A stretch of 64,000 bases of DNA from Podocnemis expansa (taxonomy: Eukaryota; Chordata; Testudines; Podocnemididae): assembly GCA_007922195.1 (NCBI GenBank), contig ML681981.1:14455771-14519770 (forward strand). The letters are read 5' to 3'. Within the stretch, counting starts at the first letter, position 1; each line of letters opens with the position of its first letter. The notes under the pieces are model-generated. The model did no database searches and had not been told where the DNA came from. It saw only the letters and a program-made list of their open reading frames with translations. Below, one piece after another: positions 45,901-59,158 of the stretch. Position numbers and translations under genes: made by a program.

Positions 45901-48900
45901 TTGATTATAAAAAGAATTTTTTAAATGGGAGGAGAGGTACTAAGACTAAAATTTCAACTCAAAGCCACTTATGAGAAGAATACATTGAGGTTCTGTTCTA
46001 ATGGCAGTAAGCATGTATGATTTCTTGTAGAATATTAATACATGCTGGTTGCTCCAACTTTGGCCAGGCTATCCTAGTTGTTTTCTCAGCATTCATGTTC
46101 CTTTGAGATGGTCATGACAATGGCCACAAGTGATTTTTGGCAGGAGACAGCTGCATTTTAGAAGGCAAAAACCATGTGGGGCTGAACTGGTGACAGAATA
46201 AACGGCTGTGGTTGTTCCTGTTTCAGATTGGTTGTTCTCATTTAGGTGCTGTCTTCTAAACATGCAAAGTGCCTCTGTATCCAGACGGAAACAAAATTAT
46301 ACAAGTTGTAGAAATGGTATGACAATGAGAGGTAGAGGAGCCATATGTGTTAAATGTGTCAACTATAGTCAAGTAATTTCTAACTTTTGCTGTTTTGGAA
46401 TTAGCAAGGGTGCTTGAGAGGGGTGTCCTGGCATTGGGTGTAACAGGAGTGGCTTATAGGTCCTCTGGAAGAATCCACGCTCATGAGCTAGTCTGTAACA
46501 GACCATCAAGAGGTGCTCTGCAACACTCATGCTCCATGTTCCAGCTTACAGTGGCATAGAGGCCAGCCCACCCTAAAATGATGAGGAGGAGGGGCTGGCA
46601 AAAGAAATAGGGAAAATGTGAGGACCATGGGGGAAAAAAGCTAGAGAGTGAAGTCAGTGGGAACAATTAAGAGTCTCAGGGACAGGAGAAATTGAGGGGG
46701 GAAGGGAAAGAGGGGGGCTGAGGTAGTAATAGAGAATACAGAGGAGAGAAATGGAAGAGGCCCAAACTTATGTAAAAATGAGGTGAAAAGTGAGAGGGTA
46801 CTGGGGAGAGGACGGCATAATAAAAAGGGGCAAAATGTACAGGAAGAAATGAGACTATGGTCCAAAGACAACTAGGCAACAGAAGGTGACCCCTACAGAT
46901 TTTAGTAGGCTTGAAATCAGGCCCTGTGTATGTCAATAGAAAATTAGGCTGATTTCCCCTGCCCCTTCAACAGACTTTTTGCATGTGTAGGTTTTGCTTA
47001 AATTCTGCCTTATGCGTGGGGAGATACTCAAAGTAAGCACCAGAAGCCTCAAATGGTTTTGAAATCAAGAGCAATTGCATCATATTGGTTGAGACTTGCA
47101 GGTCTTTTTTGTTGGCCCATAGTAGTGCATTCTGTTATGCACAGCTGTCCTCAAAAGTTTAGTTGCATGGCGAAGTCAGTCACATTGTTTTCACTTAGTT
47201 AAATTTCAGAGCAAGTGGCCACATAGCTCCTCTTTAATGGGTGCCAGAATGCAGCAGTTAAATGTGATTCATTTTTATGTGGTATTTTTTTTCAAATATC
47301 ATTTAAAAAAAACCTATAGATTGAGTTAAAGATGTGATTTAAAGCAACAAAGGAGAGAAAAAAAAAAAAGCCAAAGGAATGTCAGTCCCTGTCCTGAACT
47401 CGCAACTTTTTGTTTTTGTTCCATAACTATGTGTGATAAGGGCAATTCCTGACATTTGTTTCTTTCCAAGTGCATCATCTTACAATTTGCAAACTTTGAA
47501 GTAAAACTGATTTTAGTAATGTGCGTCCTGCTGGAATGTTGTAAACTAAATGGAGTACCTGTGACACCTGTACAAGTATAACCACAGAGTCCTACAAATA
47601 TACCTTAAAGAATCAGATCCAGTGCCCACTGAAGCCAATGGGAGATTTCACTGGCTGCTTGATGAGGCCTTAGTTTATTAGATAGTTTCCATTTGTAGAG
47701 TAAGACTTCACGATAACTTTTTTAGTGATGCACAATTTTGTCTTATACTTGGCTAAGTGGAACTTCATCCCAGGTGAAAATACTGCCTATAGCCTATTCA
47801 TTCCTGTTCTCACAGGAGTCAGGTGGCTGCTTTGAGCAAAAGAAGAGGCATCCAGCACGGTGGGATATTAAAAATGTGGCTTGGTTAGTGTGGGAGTAAT
47901 TAATTCTGATATTGTTGCAACTGCCATGCTCTATTGATATCAGCAGTGCACTACAAGCTAAGCCATGGTGTTCATTGTTTATGTATACATTACTATTTGT
48001 TACTTTTTGGCATCCATGCATAGGGCTAGACTCTGCACAGAGAGCAAATAGATTGGACCCAGCCTCTAAAGTCCTGGAAGTTCAAATGCTGGACTATATA
48101 GAAAGTGAGGATATAATATATAGTGAGGATGAGAAGGTTTTGTTTATCAAGTCAGTGGAGAATCATCAGATCTATATTCCCTTTTCTTTCTCATTCCTAT
48201 ACTATTCCAACAGTCAGAAGAAATATCTTGGGACTTTGACCAAAGTTAATTAGCTGAATTATGGTGTTATGCCTTCCAACTGGTAGTCAGTCTATAAATC
48301 GGACTTAACTATTCCTCAGTCTCCCTTGTTGCTAACGTTCCAGATGTAGACATAGCCTCAAACTGGCATTTAACTATTAAATGTTTTATTAAAGGTGAGT
48401 GTATTCATAATGGCAAGCAGCTGAGGGAAAACAATCTTTTTTCCAAAATTAAAGGCTGTTTTCTTGCTCTTGCTCTCTCTGGGCTCAGTTTGGAGATTAG
48501 ACTCTCAGAGAAAATTTGAAATAAAATTACTTGAGCTGAATGAAATTTTGGGGGAAAATTTCCACCAAAAACCCTACCTCCTCAATCTTTTTTAAAACAA
48601 TTTGATTTAGAAATACAAAAATTGCTGACCAGCCCTAAAAGTATGATCATTAACTCAAAGAACAGACCTCAAGTTTGCGATGGAACCTACCATTGCAATA
48701 TCTAGACGGCAAAAGGGCCCTGAATATATTTAAGAGAAACACCAGTATCATTTACTAAAATCATTTTAGCTCTTAAAACAGCTTCACCTCTAGTGTATTT
48801 GACTAAGTCAATAAATCTGTGTTTATTCTAAGAACATACAGTGTTTTGAGAAGGATCGTGTTGCTGCTCAGTTAGTGTTTAGCATATTGCACTTAGCTAC

Positions 48901-49892
48901 AGCAGAGAGCTCAGTATTCATCTTGCTTAAAGATTTAGCTGAAATTTCCTGGCTTAGTTCACAAGTTTCATCAAGAAAGATCACACTGAAGAATAATCTT
49001 GGAATATTCATCAGATACAGAAGACAGAGTTGAGGATTCTTGCCTTGATCTGTGTTTTTCATCATTTCCTTTTCTATCTGCCAGCTTCTACAGATATAAA
49101 TGGTCCCTCTGGCCCTACATGTAGTAGAAATAACTGGTATCTCGCCAGCAATGTTTCTGTCTACCCTTGCACAGCAATGGACAACTGTGCAATGCATGAG
49201 CAGCCTCTTTAAAGTTTGAGAAGTGAGAGGCTATATTGGGGAGCCTAAGGCTTGTTGTTTGTGAGGGCCTTGGGAGCCAGGCATTAGCATCACCTCAATT
49301 GATTAAGGTGCACTCCTTATTTTCAGATAGGCAAGTGCATGGCCATCCATTGATGCCTTTGATGTTATACTGTGATTTTCCTCCATTGTCGGATCTGGAC
49401 CAAGTTTGAAAAGTTGCCACTTCTCTAAAAAGGATCCTGAGAAGGTGACTTTGACCTGAGGAAAGAAACATAAACGTAAGTGTCTCTTCCTTCCTTTACT
49501 GAGTGTTGTTCACCTTTTTCCCAGCAGGCTTTTTGAATTTCTAACATTATTTATTTAACATCTCTGCTTTATTACTAGGTGGCTCAGAAGTAATCTTCCA
49601 AACAAAATGTGTGTTACATAATAGCTAGCCAAAGAGATTGAGCTTCTATATTTGTCCAGAAAATGACACTCTCTTACAACAGTAGCGGTGACATTTTTAA
49701 AATGTTTATTTTATTTATACCTCATCATGTGCCTTTTCCCTGTAGTCTGTCAACCTCACATCTTGCATTATTAGATCTTTTTACTGGGCTGGGGCAAGAA
49801 GGATGACTTCTGATGTCATAGTGTGTGATAGGTGGAGGTGTTCCGGTCTTATTCACTTCACTGCTGGGTGCTGGAGGACATTATACAAATGT
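45901..49892. other. Intergenic AT-rich stretch
   Basis: No gene recognised. A purine-rich segment spans about 46580-46870 (pyrimidine-rich on the other strand, hence the minus-strand frames rich in Ser, Pro, Leu and Phe). A phrase CCAGATGTAGACATAGCCTC at about 48341 resembles a MITE end. Confidence 0.45.
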
Positions 49893-49900
49893 GAGGACAT

Positions 49901-50079
49901 CAGAGCCGTAACACAGCGTTCTGCTGCCCAGGGCGCATTCTGATTGGAACACACCCCTTCCCATTAGCGGCGCTTAGAGCTGGCACCACAAGGTCACCCC
50001 TTTAATAGTGCAGCTCTGTTGAACTGCTTCGGAGTGCCTGGGATCTTGCCCCAAGGGCCCTGCCATAGTTACAGCTCTG
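49901..50079. mobile_element. hAT-like non-autonomous transposon with perfect TSD
   Basis: Left end CAGAGCCGTAACACAGC and right end ATAGTTACAGCTCTG are inverted. GAGGACAT flanks both sides (49893-49900 and 50080-50087). The surrounding phrase GGAGGACATTATACAAAT also occurs at 49871, so the target itself was a short tandem repeat. Length 179 bp; a different family from the CAGTGGTT group. Confidence 0.8.
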
Positions 50080-50087
50080 GAGGACAT

Positions 50088-53000
50088 TATACAAATAAGT
50101 GGCTTCATAAGTAGTGAAGTAAATAAGATGACTTTTCAGCTTGGAAAAAAACAACTAATAGGCTAGGATAGAAATTTATAAAATGATTGGTATCAAGAAA
50201 GTAAATGAGGAACTGTTGTAGGTTCCTCACATCACACAAGAACCAGGGGGGTCACCCAATGAAATTAATAGACAGCAGGTTCAAAACAAAAGGAAATATT
50301 TCTTTATGCTGCACACAGTAAAACTGTGTAATTTAGTGCCAGGAGGTATTGTGAAAATCAAAACTATAATGGTGTTCAAAAAGCAACTAGATAAGCCCGT
50401 GGAGGATAAGTCCATCACTGCCTATTACCTGAGATGGTTAAGGATGCAACCTCATGCTCTGAGTGTCGATTGCCTCAGTCAGAAGGTGGAAGTGGACAAC
50501 AGGCAATGACTGCCTATTCTGTTTATTTCCTCTGAAGCACCTGGCAGTGGTCACTGTTGGAAGACAAGAAGCTGTGGTAGATAAACCATTAGTCTGACTC
50601 CAGTGTGGCCACACTTACATTAGAGTTGGAGACAGATCCAGAGGCTGATGGCCCTTTATCCACAAAACAAGTAAGGAAGAGGTGGCTTCCTCCACTTCAG
50701 CCTCACTGTTTGCCTCAGCCTGCCTTTTGGAAGAAGGAGGCAAGTTTAGCTCCTGTTCCTATTCATCCTTTGACTTTTCTGCTTAGCCTGCCAACAAGAT
50801 TGCCAGCAGTGATAGTCAATTTAGTGATGTCAACACTTGCCCAGAAGGAAGTGGCCTGAAATGATCCCACTCTCCTATAAAATACAATAACAACCACAAA
50901 GAAAAATACTCTTTAGTCCATAACAATCTATTCAGCCTTGAACCAATAACCACTCAATAAAAGAAGTTGTCTCAGTTAGCAGTTTCTAGACCCACCTGAT
51001 TCCTGCATGCAATACATGTTCTTATAGCAGCTAGAAGATATAGCTCACGTACCAGAAAGAGAGACAAAATGGAATAATACCAAAGAGACAGGGTTTTGTG
51101 TTACAACACTGTACATTCTTCAGCAAGGGAAGGCTTTAGGCTTCAGATATGTAGACAATAAGGTACTTGTCTATTTTAAAAGGGATAGCCGTGTTAGTCT
51201 AGTCCAGTGAAAAAACAACAAGGAGTTGTGTGGCATTTTAAGACTAACAGATTTATTTTTTGCATGAGCTTTCATGGGAGAAGATCCCACTTCCTCAGAT
51301 GCTTCAAAGATGGGTACTTGTCATCCAAGAGTTCTGCAGAATACTTCCTTTTGTTTTGAACATGCTGAATTAATTTCACTGGATGATTTATACAGACCCA
51401 GATGGGCAGGGCCAGATTAAGGCAAGAGCTGTGGCCCCTGGCGTAAAGGAGTGTCCCATGACCTCCCACAAATTTAGCCCTGGCTCGTGTCTGCTATCTT
51501 CCTGCCTACCTTTTGGCCTGCCTGTCCAGTAGCTGGGTTGGGTGGGGGGTCTGCTCCAGACGAGTCAGCCCGGGGCAGGGCAGGAGTGCTGTGACCATGG
51601 CTTCTGGCCAACAGCCCTACCAGTAACAATGCCCCCCCCCAGCAGTGCTAGTCAGCATGCCCCTCGCAGCAGCACTGGCTGGCAGGCCTACCCAAACCCC
51701 ACTCCCAGCATTGCTGGTGTAGTGCCCAAAACAGTCTTTGGGCAGATTTTGTTACTTTGGTTGTTCTGAATATCATGGGTTTCAGCACTATACTGGCCTG
51801 CAGGCCCCTCCTTCTGTGGCCTTGCAGCAGTGCCAGACAACCCCCTCATGCCCCTCCATAGCAGCACGTGCCAGGCCCTTGGAGCCCTTGCCCCCCAGTA
51901 CTGTCACTGCACTGGGGAGGGAGTGCCTAGAAGGGTGGGCAGCCCTGCAAATGGGAAAAATGCAAGTTGTCTTTTAGTAAAGTTGTGGGGTGGGGGGATT
52001 GCAAGGGGGAATCATTTTCTGCATAAGATTAATGTCACATACTTTTCAGGCCCTCAACAAAATTACAAAGATGGATCTGTGTCCACCAAGGAAAGCATAG
52101 AATCTTTCTTTCACTCGTGCAGTGGAAAAAATGAGTTAAAAATTATTGATACAAATGGAAAGATTCATTCGTGCTGACCTATTAGCTTTAGGTTTATCTA
52201 ACATTTTTTTCTATGGATAGAAGACCTCGGACCTCTTAATTCTCCTCCTCTTTCATACCTCATTAATCTCAGGATTACCAGAACACAAGGTTATGAACTG
52301 ACTAGTCAACAAGAAACCGTAAGTATGCAGTCAGAAAGCAGGAACAAAAACACAAAAAATCAGTACCATACTGTGTTAAATGTAAACTACTGAAAAATAT
52401 AGGGAATGTTTAAAACAAGATTTGATGAAGAATGGAAGTTGTTTCTGCACTTGTTTCATTTAAATTAAGATGGTTAGAAGCAGTATTTTTCTTCTGCACA
52501 GGGCAGTTGCAAAGCTGTATTAAGACAATGTTAGTTGTAGATTTTTGGAAGAACAGTGATAAGGTTTTGTTCATTCAGAGTTGTGAACATTTCAAAGTTA
52601 CAGACAACCTCTGTTCCCAAGGGGTTGGTAACTCTGAAACAATGGATGTTCAGAGCTCCTGTTGTGTGCCATTCTTACCACTACATGGCACCATCATTCT
52701 GGATTTTAGTTCTTCATGCTTGTTAAATGCTCAGCTGTTGAATAAAGAATGGGGAATCTGACATATGCTCTCTCATTCATCTTTGCTTCCCTGGAGATGA
52801 GTAAAAAGGCTGTTTATGAAGCAGTATTTCTTTTGCCAGTTCATTCTGTAGGATCCCCCTTCACTTGAAATGTATACGTTTTTTAATATGCAGCAGTCTG
52901 CTAGCTAGTCCCTGAACATTCAGTGTGAGATTTTTTCCTGTATACCACTTCCCTGATTGAGATTGGCAGCTTTGCCCTCCGCAAACAGGCCTGTTAGTGA

Positions 53001-53800
53001 GTACTTTTCAGAGGAAGGTTGGTAATTCCTATTAGCATTTTACAGCTGGAAAATCAGTGATCTAGAGCATTCCAGAACCTGTGTCCTCATCTGTAGAATG
53101 AAGTTAATGTACTTCACCACCAGCTTTGTGAACTTGTATAGGGTACAAAAGGGCCATGGCCGCACACTCCTCCGTCCCTATTGGGTACTATGTAGCGACT
53201 ATAGGTAGGAAGTAAGGAAGGGGCAGGCCTTTTTTGTCATCAGTAGTGGAACTGCAATTTTGGCTTGTTTATAAAGGCCAAGTGAAGAGAGAGGAGCCCT
53301 TGCACTCTTTCCCCACACTCTGTAACAGTCAGACTGAAACTGGTCTTGCATTATATCTTACACAGTATGAACTGTTAGTTCTAGGTGCGTGGAAGAACCT
53401 TCCAAGCCATGTCACTGTTTGCCCCAAAAGAAGAACAAAAAGCAGTGCCCCTGAAACTGCCAGCTTTCAATAGCACAAAGCCACCCCTCGGCCTGATCAT
53501 GGTAATGGACACCATGGAGAACAAAAAAGCCCAAGTCTTCAGCCCATGGTTAACTGCTTGGAAAACATGTGAATTGGGATTGTTCTCCAGTGAGATGTGA
53601 TGAGCAGCTCTTGGCCTTACTTCATTGGAGGTGTTCAGCACGTCATGGGATCAGAGCCTAGATAGCTAAGGAAAGTTGAACAGGGAGTTAAGGATGGAAC
53701 CTATCTCTCCATAAATCTGTGCACAGTGACTTTGGGCCTGATCTCCTAAGCCCTTATTGACAAGAGTAAGGCTGTATCTAAAGGGGGGAAATGTTAGTTG
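50088..53800. other. Intergenic stretch
   Basis: No gene recognised. It includes the dispersed repeat at 51178-51310 and a GC-rich patch at about 51400-51960. The patch has irregular repeats (CAGCAGTGC, AGCAGCACTGGC) and begins with GGGCAGGGCCAGATTAAGG, which resembles a hAT terminus. Its matching end was not found. Confidence 0.4.
51178..51310 (+). repeat. Dispersed reptile repeat, near full length
   Basis: AAGGGATAGCCGTGTTAGTC, then GGAGTTGTGTGGCATTTTAA, GACTAACAGATTTATTTT and GAGCTTTCATGGGAGAAGAT, ending CCCACTTCCTCAGATGC. Confidence 0.7.
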
Positions 53801-53814
53801 ATGTATTATCTAGA

Positions 53815-54340
53815 GGGTTGTCAGGGCTGTGGGGCCTGGGGCAATGGCCTGTGGGAAGGGGTCCCCACACCCCCTCTGTGCACTGGGGGGGGCCACTCCA
53901 GCTCCTCCCTGAGTCAGCCGCTCTGCCCCTGGGGGTGGAGTGAGCCAATCCGGGGGCTAGGCTTGGCTCTCTCGCCCCACATCTGGGATGGCTCTCCCCG
54001 CCCCCAGGGCAGAACAGTTGACCTAAGGGAGGGGCGGGAGAGCAGAGCCCAGCCTCTGGGCTGGCCCACTCTGCCCGTGGGCCAGCTGTTCCATGTCCTG
54101 ATGATGGAGCAAGCTGACCTGGAGCAGAGTTTGGCTCTGCACACTCCCACCCGCTTCCCCACTGCCTTTGGCTCCATGCTGAAGGCAGCAGGGAGGGGGC
54201 AGGGGGCAGCATGGCTGGGAGGGGGCAACGGTACAGGCCCCATGCTGCAGCACAGTGTGGGGCCCAGGGACCCACGGGGCCAGGTGCCGTCGCCCATCTG
54301 GGTCCCCTCTCAAAGATGGCCCTGGTGGTTGTTAAAGATG
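53815..54340. other. GC-rich patch, unclassified
   Basis: A GC-rich island-like segment with long frames on both strands (minus 53778-54365, plus 53798-54343), rich in Pro, Gly and Ser. CpG density is modest and no exon signals or domains are recognisable. It may be another GC-rich mobile segment. Confidence 0.35.
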
Positions 54341-55204
54341 TAGCACTTAATGCAGACAGGAACAAGTCATGTTTAGAAATAAGTTAGATGGTCATACGGT
54401 AATAGTTGATTCTGGAAGGAATTTGTTCAGTGGATTTCAGTGGGAGATCAGAGTGGGGACCTGAGATAGACAACAACTAGCTACATTACTAAGCATGGTT
54501 GGACTTGTCCACAATAAAGGTGAGATCATGTTAGTTCACAAGTTTCTAACATGAGGCATTTTCTAGTGTAGACAGTGCCTGGAGGGTTTCCCCTTTTAGG
54601 CTTTTTATTATTCAGGCTAGCACAGAGTAAAAAGAATTTTCCAATTTTAAAGTAGAAGGTGGTAATTACTGAAGGGAATAGATCTGTTTTTAAAGCTAAT
54701 ATTTAAAATAAATTTGCTTATATTTCGCCCACTTGATCTAAAAGGCTTTAACTGTTAACTCTTTTGGTGATGCAGGGAAGTGAATAGAAACCTAAACAAG
54801 AGCCAAAAAATTATATGCCAGGAAATGCAGTTCTATTGCATCAGGTGTTCCACATGTGAAAGAATGCAGGACTGGAAGATTTCAAACTGGCACCTCCCTG
54901 TACCTCTCTGTTCCAGGCATCCTTGACATACACCCTCCTTTATCTCACTAGCATAAACGGCTTCTATCCTGCTCTTATCATCTTGTTGTGTGAGAAGTGC
55001 ACCCTTTCTGACCTTGGTTCCATTTAAGGAATAATGTTAGTCTGCACTGTTTTGTGTATATGCAAATATGTTAATGTTACAGAAAGCTATAAAATAGTTT
55101 GTAAGACATCAGAGGAGTGGAGAACAGGGTCTGTTCTCCCCGCAAGCGCTTACGTCATTGTTCTGCAATAACTGTTAGCTTTGATGTTGCACTTAAGTCT
55201 TTTG
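54341..55204. other. Intergenic AT-rich stretch left of the palindrome
   Basis: Nothing recognised. At about 55150 AT-rich sequence leads into the 22-bp direct repeat that recurs beyond the palindrome. Confidence 0.45.
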
Positions 55205-55226
55205 TTTTTCAGAGTTTTATTTGACA
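55205..55226 (+). repeat. 22-bp direct repeat, left copy
   Basis: TTTTTCAGAGTTTTATTTGA plus CA, identical to 63805-63826 in the same orientation and exactly 8600 bases away. It lies 75 bases outside the left arm of the inverted repeat. Confidence 0.8.
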
Positions 55227-55550
55227 GTTTCTGGTGCCCCGAGTCCCAGCGCCAGTGCCCTGGATCTCCGGCCCAATTGGGCTGGGGATCTGGGGCCCAG
55301 CCAGGGAGAAGCTAAGTTTTTACTGTATAGCTAGGCCTAGCTTTCATGGCAACCTTAAGTAATTACTAGAATCTCACATTAGTAGGATCGATATTTGCCC
55401 TCTTTGCAGGCTTTAATTTTATCGTAAAATGAATTTTAAACTTAGTAATTTTGGAGTAAGTAAAATATAGCTATATTCCTCAGTGTGGCTCTGGAAGGTT
55501 TAATAATTGACTTGTGTGGCTCTTGAGTTCCATAAGTTTGGCCACCCCTC

Positions 55551-57022
55551 CTATAGTCATTCCTTGCTGGCTTTTTCATGGGTAGGATAGGTGTGTTGCA
55601 TGGACTTTTTGCAAGCACTATCAGTTCTTGCTGTAGGAGGGCTCCACGCTGGAGCAATTCCTGTCTCTGCTTCTGGATTCAATGGGAATTGCAGGGGCGT
55701 GGCTGGCACCTGGCACATGGGACACGTGCCCTGAGTCCCAGCGCCAGTGCCCTGAATATCCAGGACAGCCCCTGCCTCTCCTATCCCAGTCCCCAGCTAG
55801 AGATCTGGGGTGTGGCTGCCAGCGGTGCTTGCTTTTCCTGGCTGTGGTAGCACCTGCTGTTCCTAGCCCAGTCCTGGGCAGGGATCTGTGGCCAGGCTGG
55901 CAGCAGCAGGAGTCCGAGGCCACATCAGGCCCAGGCAGAGAATCGGCGCTGCGGGAGGCAGGGCCCACGGCCAAGGGGCGGGGCTCAGACCTGTGTCCTG
56001 GGTCTTTCCCTGGAGCAGTGATGCTCCTGGGATATTGGAGTATTTTAGGCAAGGACTTGCGAAGATCAATTTGTATTTTGACTGGAGCAGCACTTAATAT
56101 CCTTCCCACTTCGTTGTCATGCTGAACCCGTAACTGAGGTGGGACAGCTTTCAGCAACTCCAGTTGTCTTGCATCTGCTGATGCTGCTCTGCCTTCTTTC
56201 GGGTCTGCTTCTTGTAAAACAGCCAGGACTTCCTGTTCTTTAGGGGTTGGGACTTCCAAATGAATACCAGTTGGGTTGCAGTAAATAGCACAGCCAAGTT
56301 TACAGAGTAGATCCCTTCCCAAAAAATTTACTGGGCTACTGGTGCTGAGCAAAAATGCATGCCGCTCCTGTAGGGGGCCAACCTGAACTCTGGCGCGCTC
56401 TGATATGTGATACTGCTCAACTTGGTTGTCTACCCTACAGCTCTTATGGTTTCTTTGGTAGGTTTCAGTGAAGGGAATCTTGCACTCAAAGTGTAGACCG
56501 GGTGGCTCCGGTATCTATTAAGAGTGGGCACCAATATTCTTTATAATACCTTTAAAGGGGCTGTCTTGATCTATGGGGATACACAATGGAAATGATGAAA
56601 CGAGAGACGTCTCCGGGCTTTCTCAGTAGTTATCATTGTAAATCACTGGAGCTGCTGTTGTCTGTGGTATGGCTTGTCCATTAGCAACATTGGTCACCAG
56701 AAGAGATGGCCAGGCTGATTGCTTTGTAGAGTTCAGAGGTCTATTGGGGCACTACGCTTTCCAGTGCCCTGGTTGCTTACAATAATGACATATATCAGCA
56801 CTTCTGTTAAGTCCCTGATTTACTTGCCATCCCCTTTAGTGACTCCTTCCTCTTTCATAATTTTGAGGTTTACTGTAGCCCTCTGCTTGTTTTAGTTGAG
56901 CTAACATCAAGCAGGCTTTGAGAGCTTTTTTTTTAATTTTTTTGATTCTCCTGGCAGTGGGTTGCCACCTCAATTAGTTTTTCTAACCCTTCCTTTTGCC
57001 ATCCCACACAAATAGTTTTCAA
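55551..57022 (-). pseudogene. Endogenous retrovirus protease/pol remnant (left arm)
   Basis: Mirror copy of 62029-63500, identical as far as compared: zinc-knuckle-like box with an internal stop, protease DTGA box, NFLGRDLL block and two RT pieces separated by a GC-rich insert (55681-56024). Confidence 0.75.
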
Positions 57023-58213
57023 CTATTCCTGGAACTTGGGCAACAAGCCATTCACAAAAGCAGAGACTAATGCTGCAGAAGAACTTGTAACAGGATCAGG
57101 AATACTTGAATGCCTTAGGAAAACTTCTTTCACGTGTTCCATGTAATCTCTCGGATTCTCTCCCTCCTTTTGCTTGCAAGCATTAATTTTTGTCCAATTA
57201 GCCCTTCTAGGGCACTCCACTAGAACAGCATTCACCAGCCTCCACCAGCACTCTCTCACCTCAGCATCTGAATTTGGACTACTGGTTGGCCACTGCGCTC
57301 CAGCCTCTAACCGCTGATGTAGTTCGGAAGGGAGAATCAGTCTCATCAGTTCATTCACGTCAGCGCAATTAGGATTATAACATCTTATGGTAATTTCAAG
57401 CTCTTCCCAAACATTTTGGGAATCCTGCCACCAAATACTTAAGGTCTGTGGGGCTCCAAGGAACATGGGTTTGTACCAGTCCATTAGGTCCTGACACCAT
57501 TGGCAGGGCATCTGCAGGGCAGCGGTCTCATCAGAATTATTAGGGTTTTGTCTTCTCTGAGCACACTTAGACTGGAAAAGTGATGTAAGTTCATCCTTCA
57601 GTTTGTCACGTTCAGTGATTCTTCTATGGATGGATTTCCCTACTTCTGTCTGATCTGATTCTGTTTGGTCTGGTTGCTCTATGATTTCTTCTACTTTCTG
57701 AACAGCAGAGGTCTCCCTTTCCTCAGTGGACTGCATATTGACGCCACTGGATTGTCCAGCTTCAGCTAGCAAATAGGACAGTGGTGCAGAGACACGGAGA
57801 CTGAACTGGGGTGGTGAAAAAAGTGGCAGAGGTGGTGGAAAAGGGCTATCCATATCTGCCACATCTGGACTAGACCGCCCCTGCTCCTTATTGTCTTTCC
57901 CTGCCTGTTTCCAAGATAACTGCGGATACAGTCTCTGCACTTTTCTATCCTGTATCTCACTTAGTTCCTTTTTTATCTGTTCAACATTCCCTTTCCAGCT
58001 CTTAATAAGTGACTCCCTTTCTCTCTTAAAGGACTCATCATACCACAAAAAGTACACCTGCCATTGTTTCTGAGGAACCTTGGAGCCTAAAGCCTCCAGA
58101 GCATCCCTCAAATACAATTTTTTTTCCCCTATCAAAGCTCCTGTCCAGCAGAAACTGCAGTACAGTGTCAACATGAGTATACCAGTTCCCAGCAGGGCCA
58201 GCTCCCGGCCCAC
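57023..58213 (-). pseudogene. Endogenous retrovirus gag frame (left arm)
   Basis: Mirror copy of the frame at 60838-62028; the 396-residue translations are identical. See the right-arm entry for domains. Confidence 0.75.
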
Positions 58214-58259
58214 TACACCGGGTATGGCAGATTGAAGAGAAGAAGAGAGGGCGAGAGGG

Positions 58260-59158
58260 CCTTGGTGACGGAAGGTCAGGCTAGGGCCTACTTAGAGAAA
58301 CTGGATGTGCACAACTCCATGGGACTGGATGAACTACATCCCAGGGTGCTGAGAGAGTTGGCTGATGAGATAGCAGCACTGCTAGCCATTATCTTTGAAA
58401 ACTCGTGGTGAATGGGGGAGGTGCCAGAGGACTGTAAAAAAGCAAACATCGTGCCTATCTGCAAGAAAGGGGAAAAAAAGGGATCTGGGGAATTACAGAC
58501 CTGTCAGCCTCACCTCAATCTCAGGAAAAATCATGAAGCAGGTTCTCAAAGAATCCATCCTGATCTACTTGGAGGAAAATAGAGTGATCAGGAACAGTCA
58601 GCATGGATTCACCAAGCGTAAATCACGCCTGACCAACCTCATTACCTTCTAAGATGAGATGACTGGATTTGTGGATGCAGGAAGAGCCATTGAAGTGATA
58701 TACCTCTACCTTAGCAAGGCTTTAGATATGGTTTCCAACAGCATTCTCATCAGCAAGTTAAGGAAGTATGGTTTGGATGTGTGGACTGTAAGGTGGATAG
58801 AGAAGTGGGTAGATCAACGGTTTCAGCAAGCAGGAATCAATGGCTCCATGTCTAGTTGGCAAACAGTAACGAGTGGGTGTGCCCCAGGGGTCGGTCCTGG
58901 GGCCAGTTCTGTTCAACATTTTCATTAATGATCTGGATGATGGGATAGACTGAACACTCAGTAAGTTTGTGGATGACACCAAGCTGGGGGGAACGGTAGA
59001 CATACTGGAAGGCAGGGACAGGATTCAGGGAGACCTAGACAAATTGGAGCAGTGGCCCAATAGAAATCTCATGAGGTTCAACAAGGACAAGTGCAAAGTC
59101 CTGCACTTGGGACAGAAAAACCCCATGCAGTGCTACAAGCTGGGGAGCGATCAGCTAA
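58260..59158 (+). pseudogene. CR1 LINE reverse-transcriptase fragment (left arm)
   Basis: Plus-strand frames carry [31 protein letters not shown], a SKALDMVSNSILISKL block, TVRWIEKWV, SGCAPGVGPG, then DDTKLGGTV and CKVLHLGQKNP. These are the ordered RT motifs of CR1. The catalytic region is altered and frames are broken by stops and shifts. The 3' end stops at about 59158, where GC-rich sequence begins. Confidence 0.85.

Noticed and set aside
53778..54365. 195-residue minus-strand frame in a GC-rich patch
   Set aside because: Overlapped by an almost equally long plus-strand frame; low-complexity composition, no domain.
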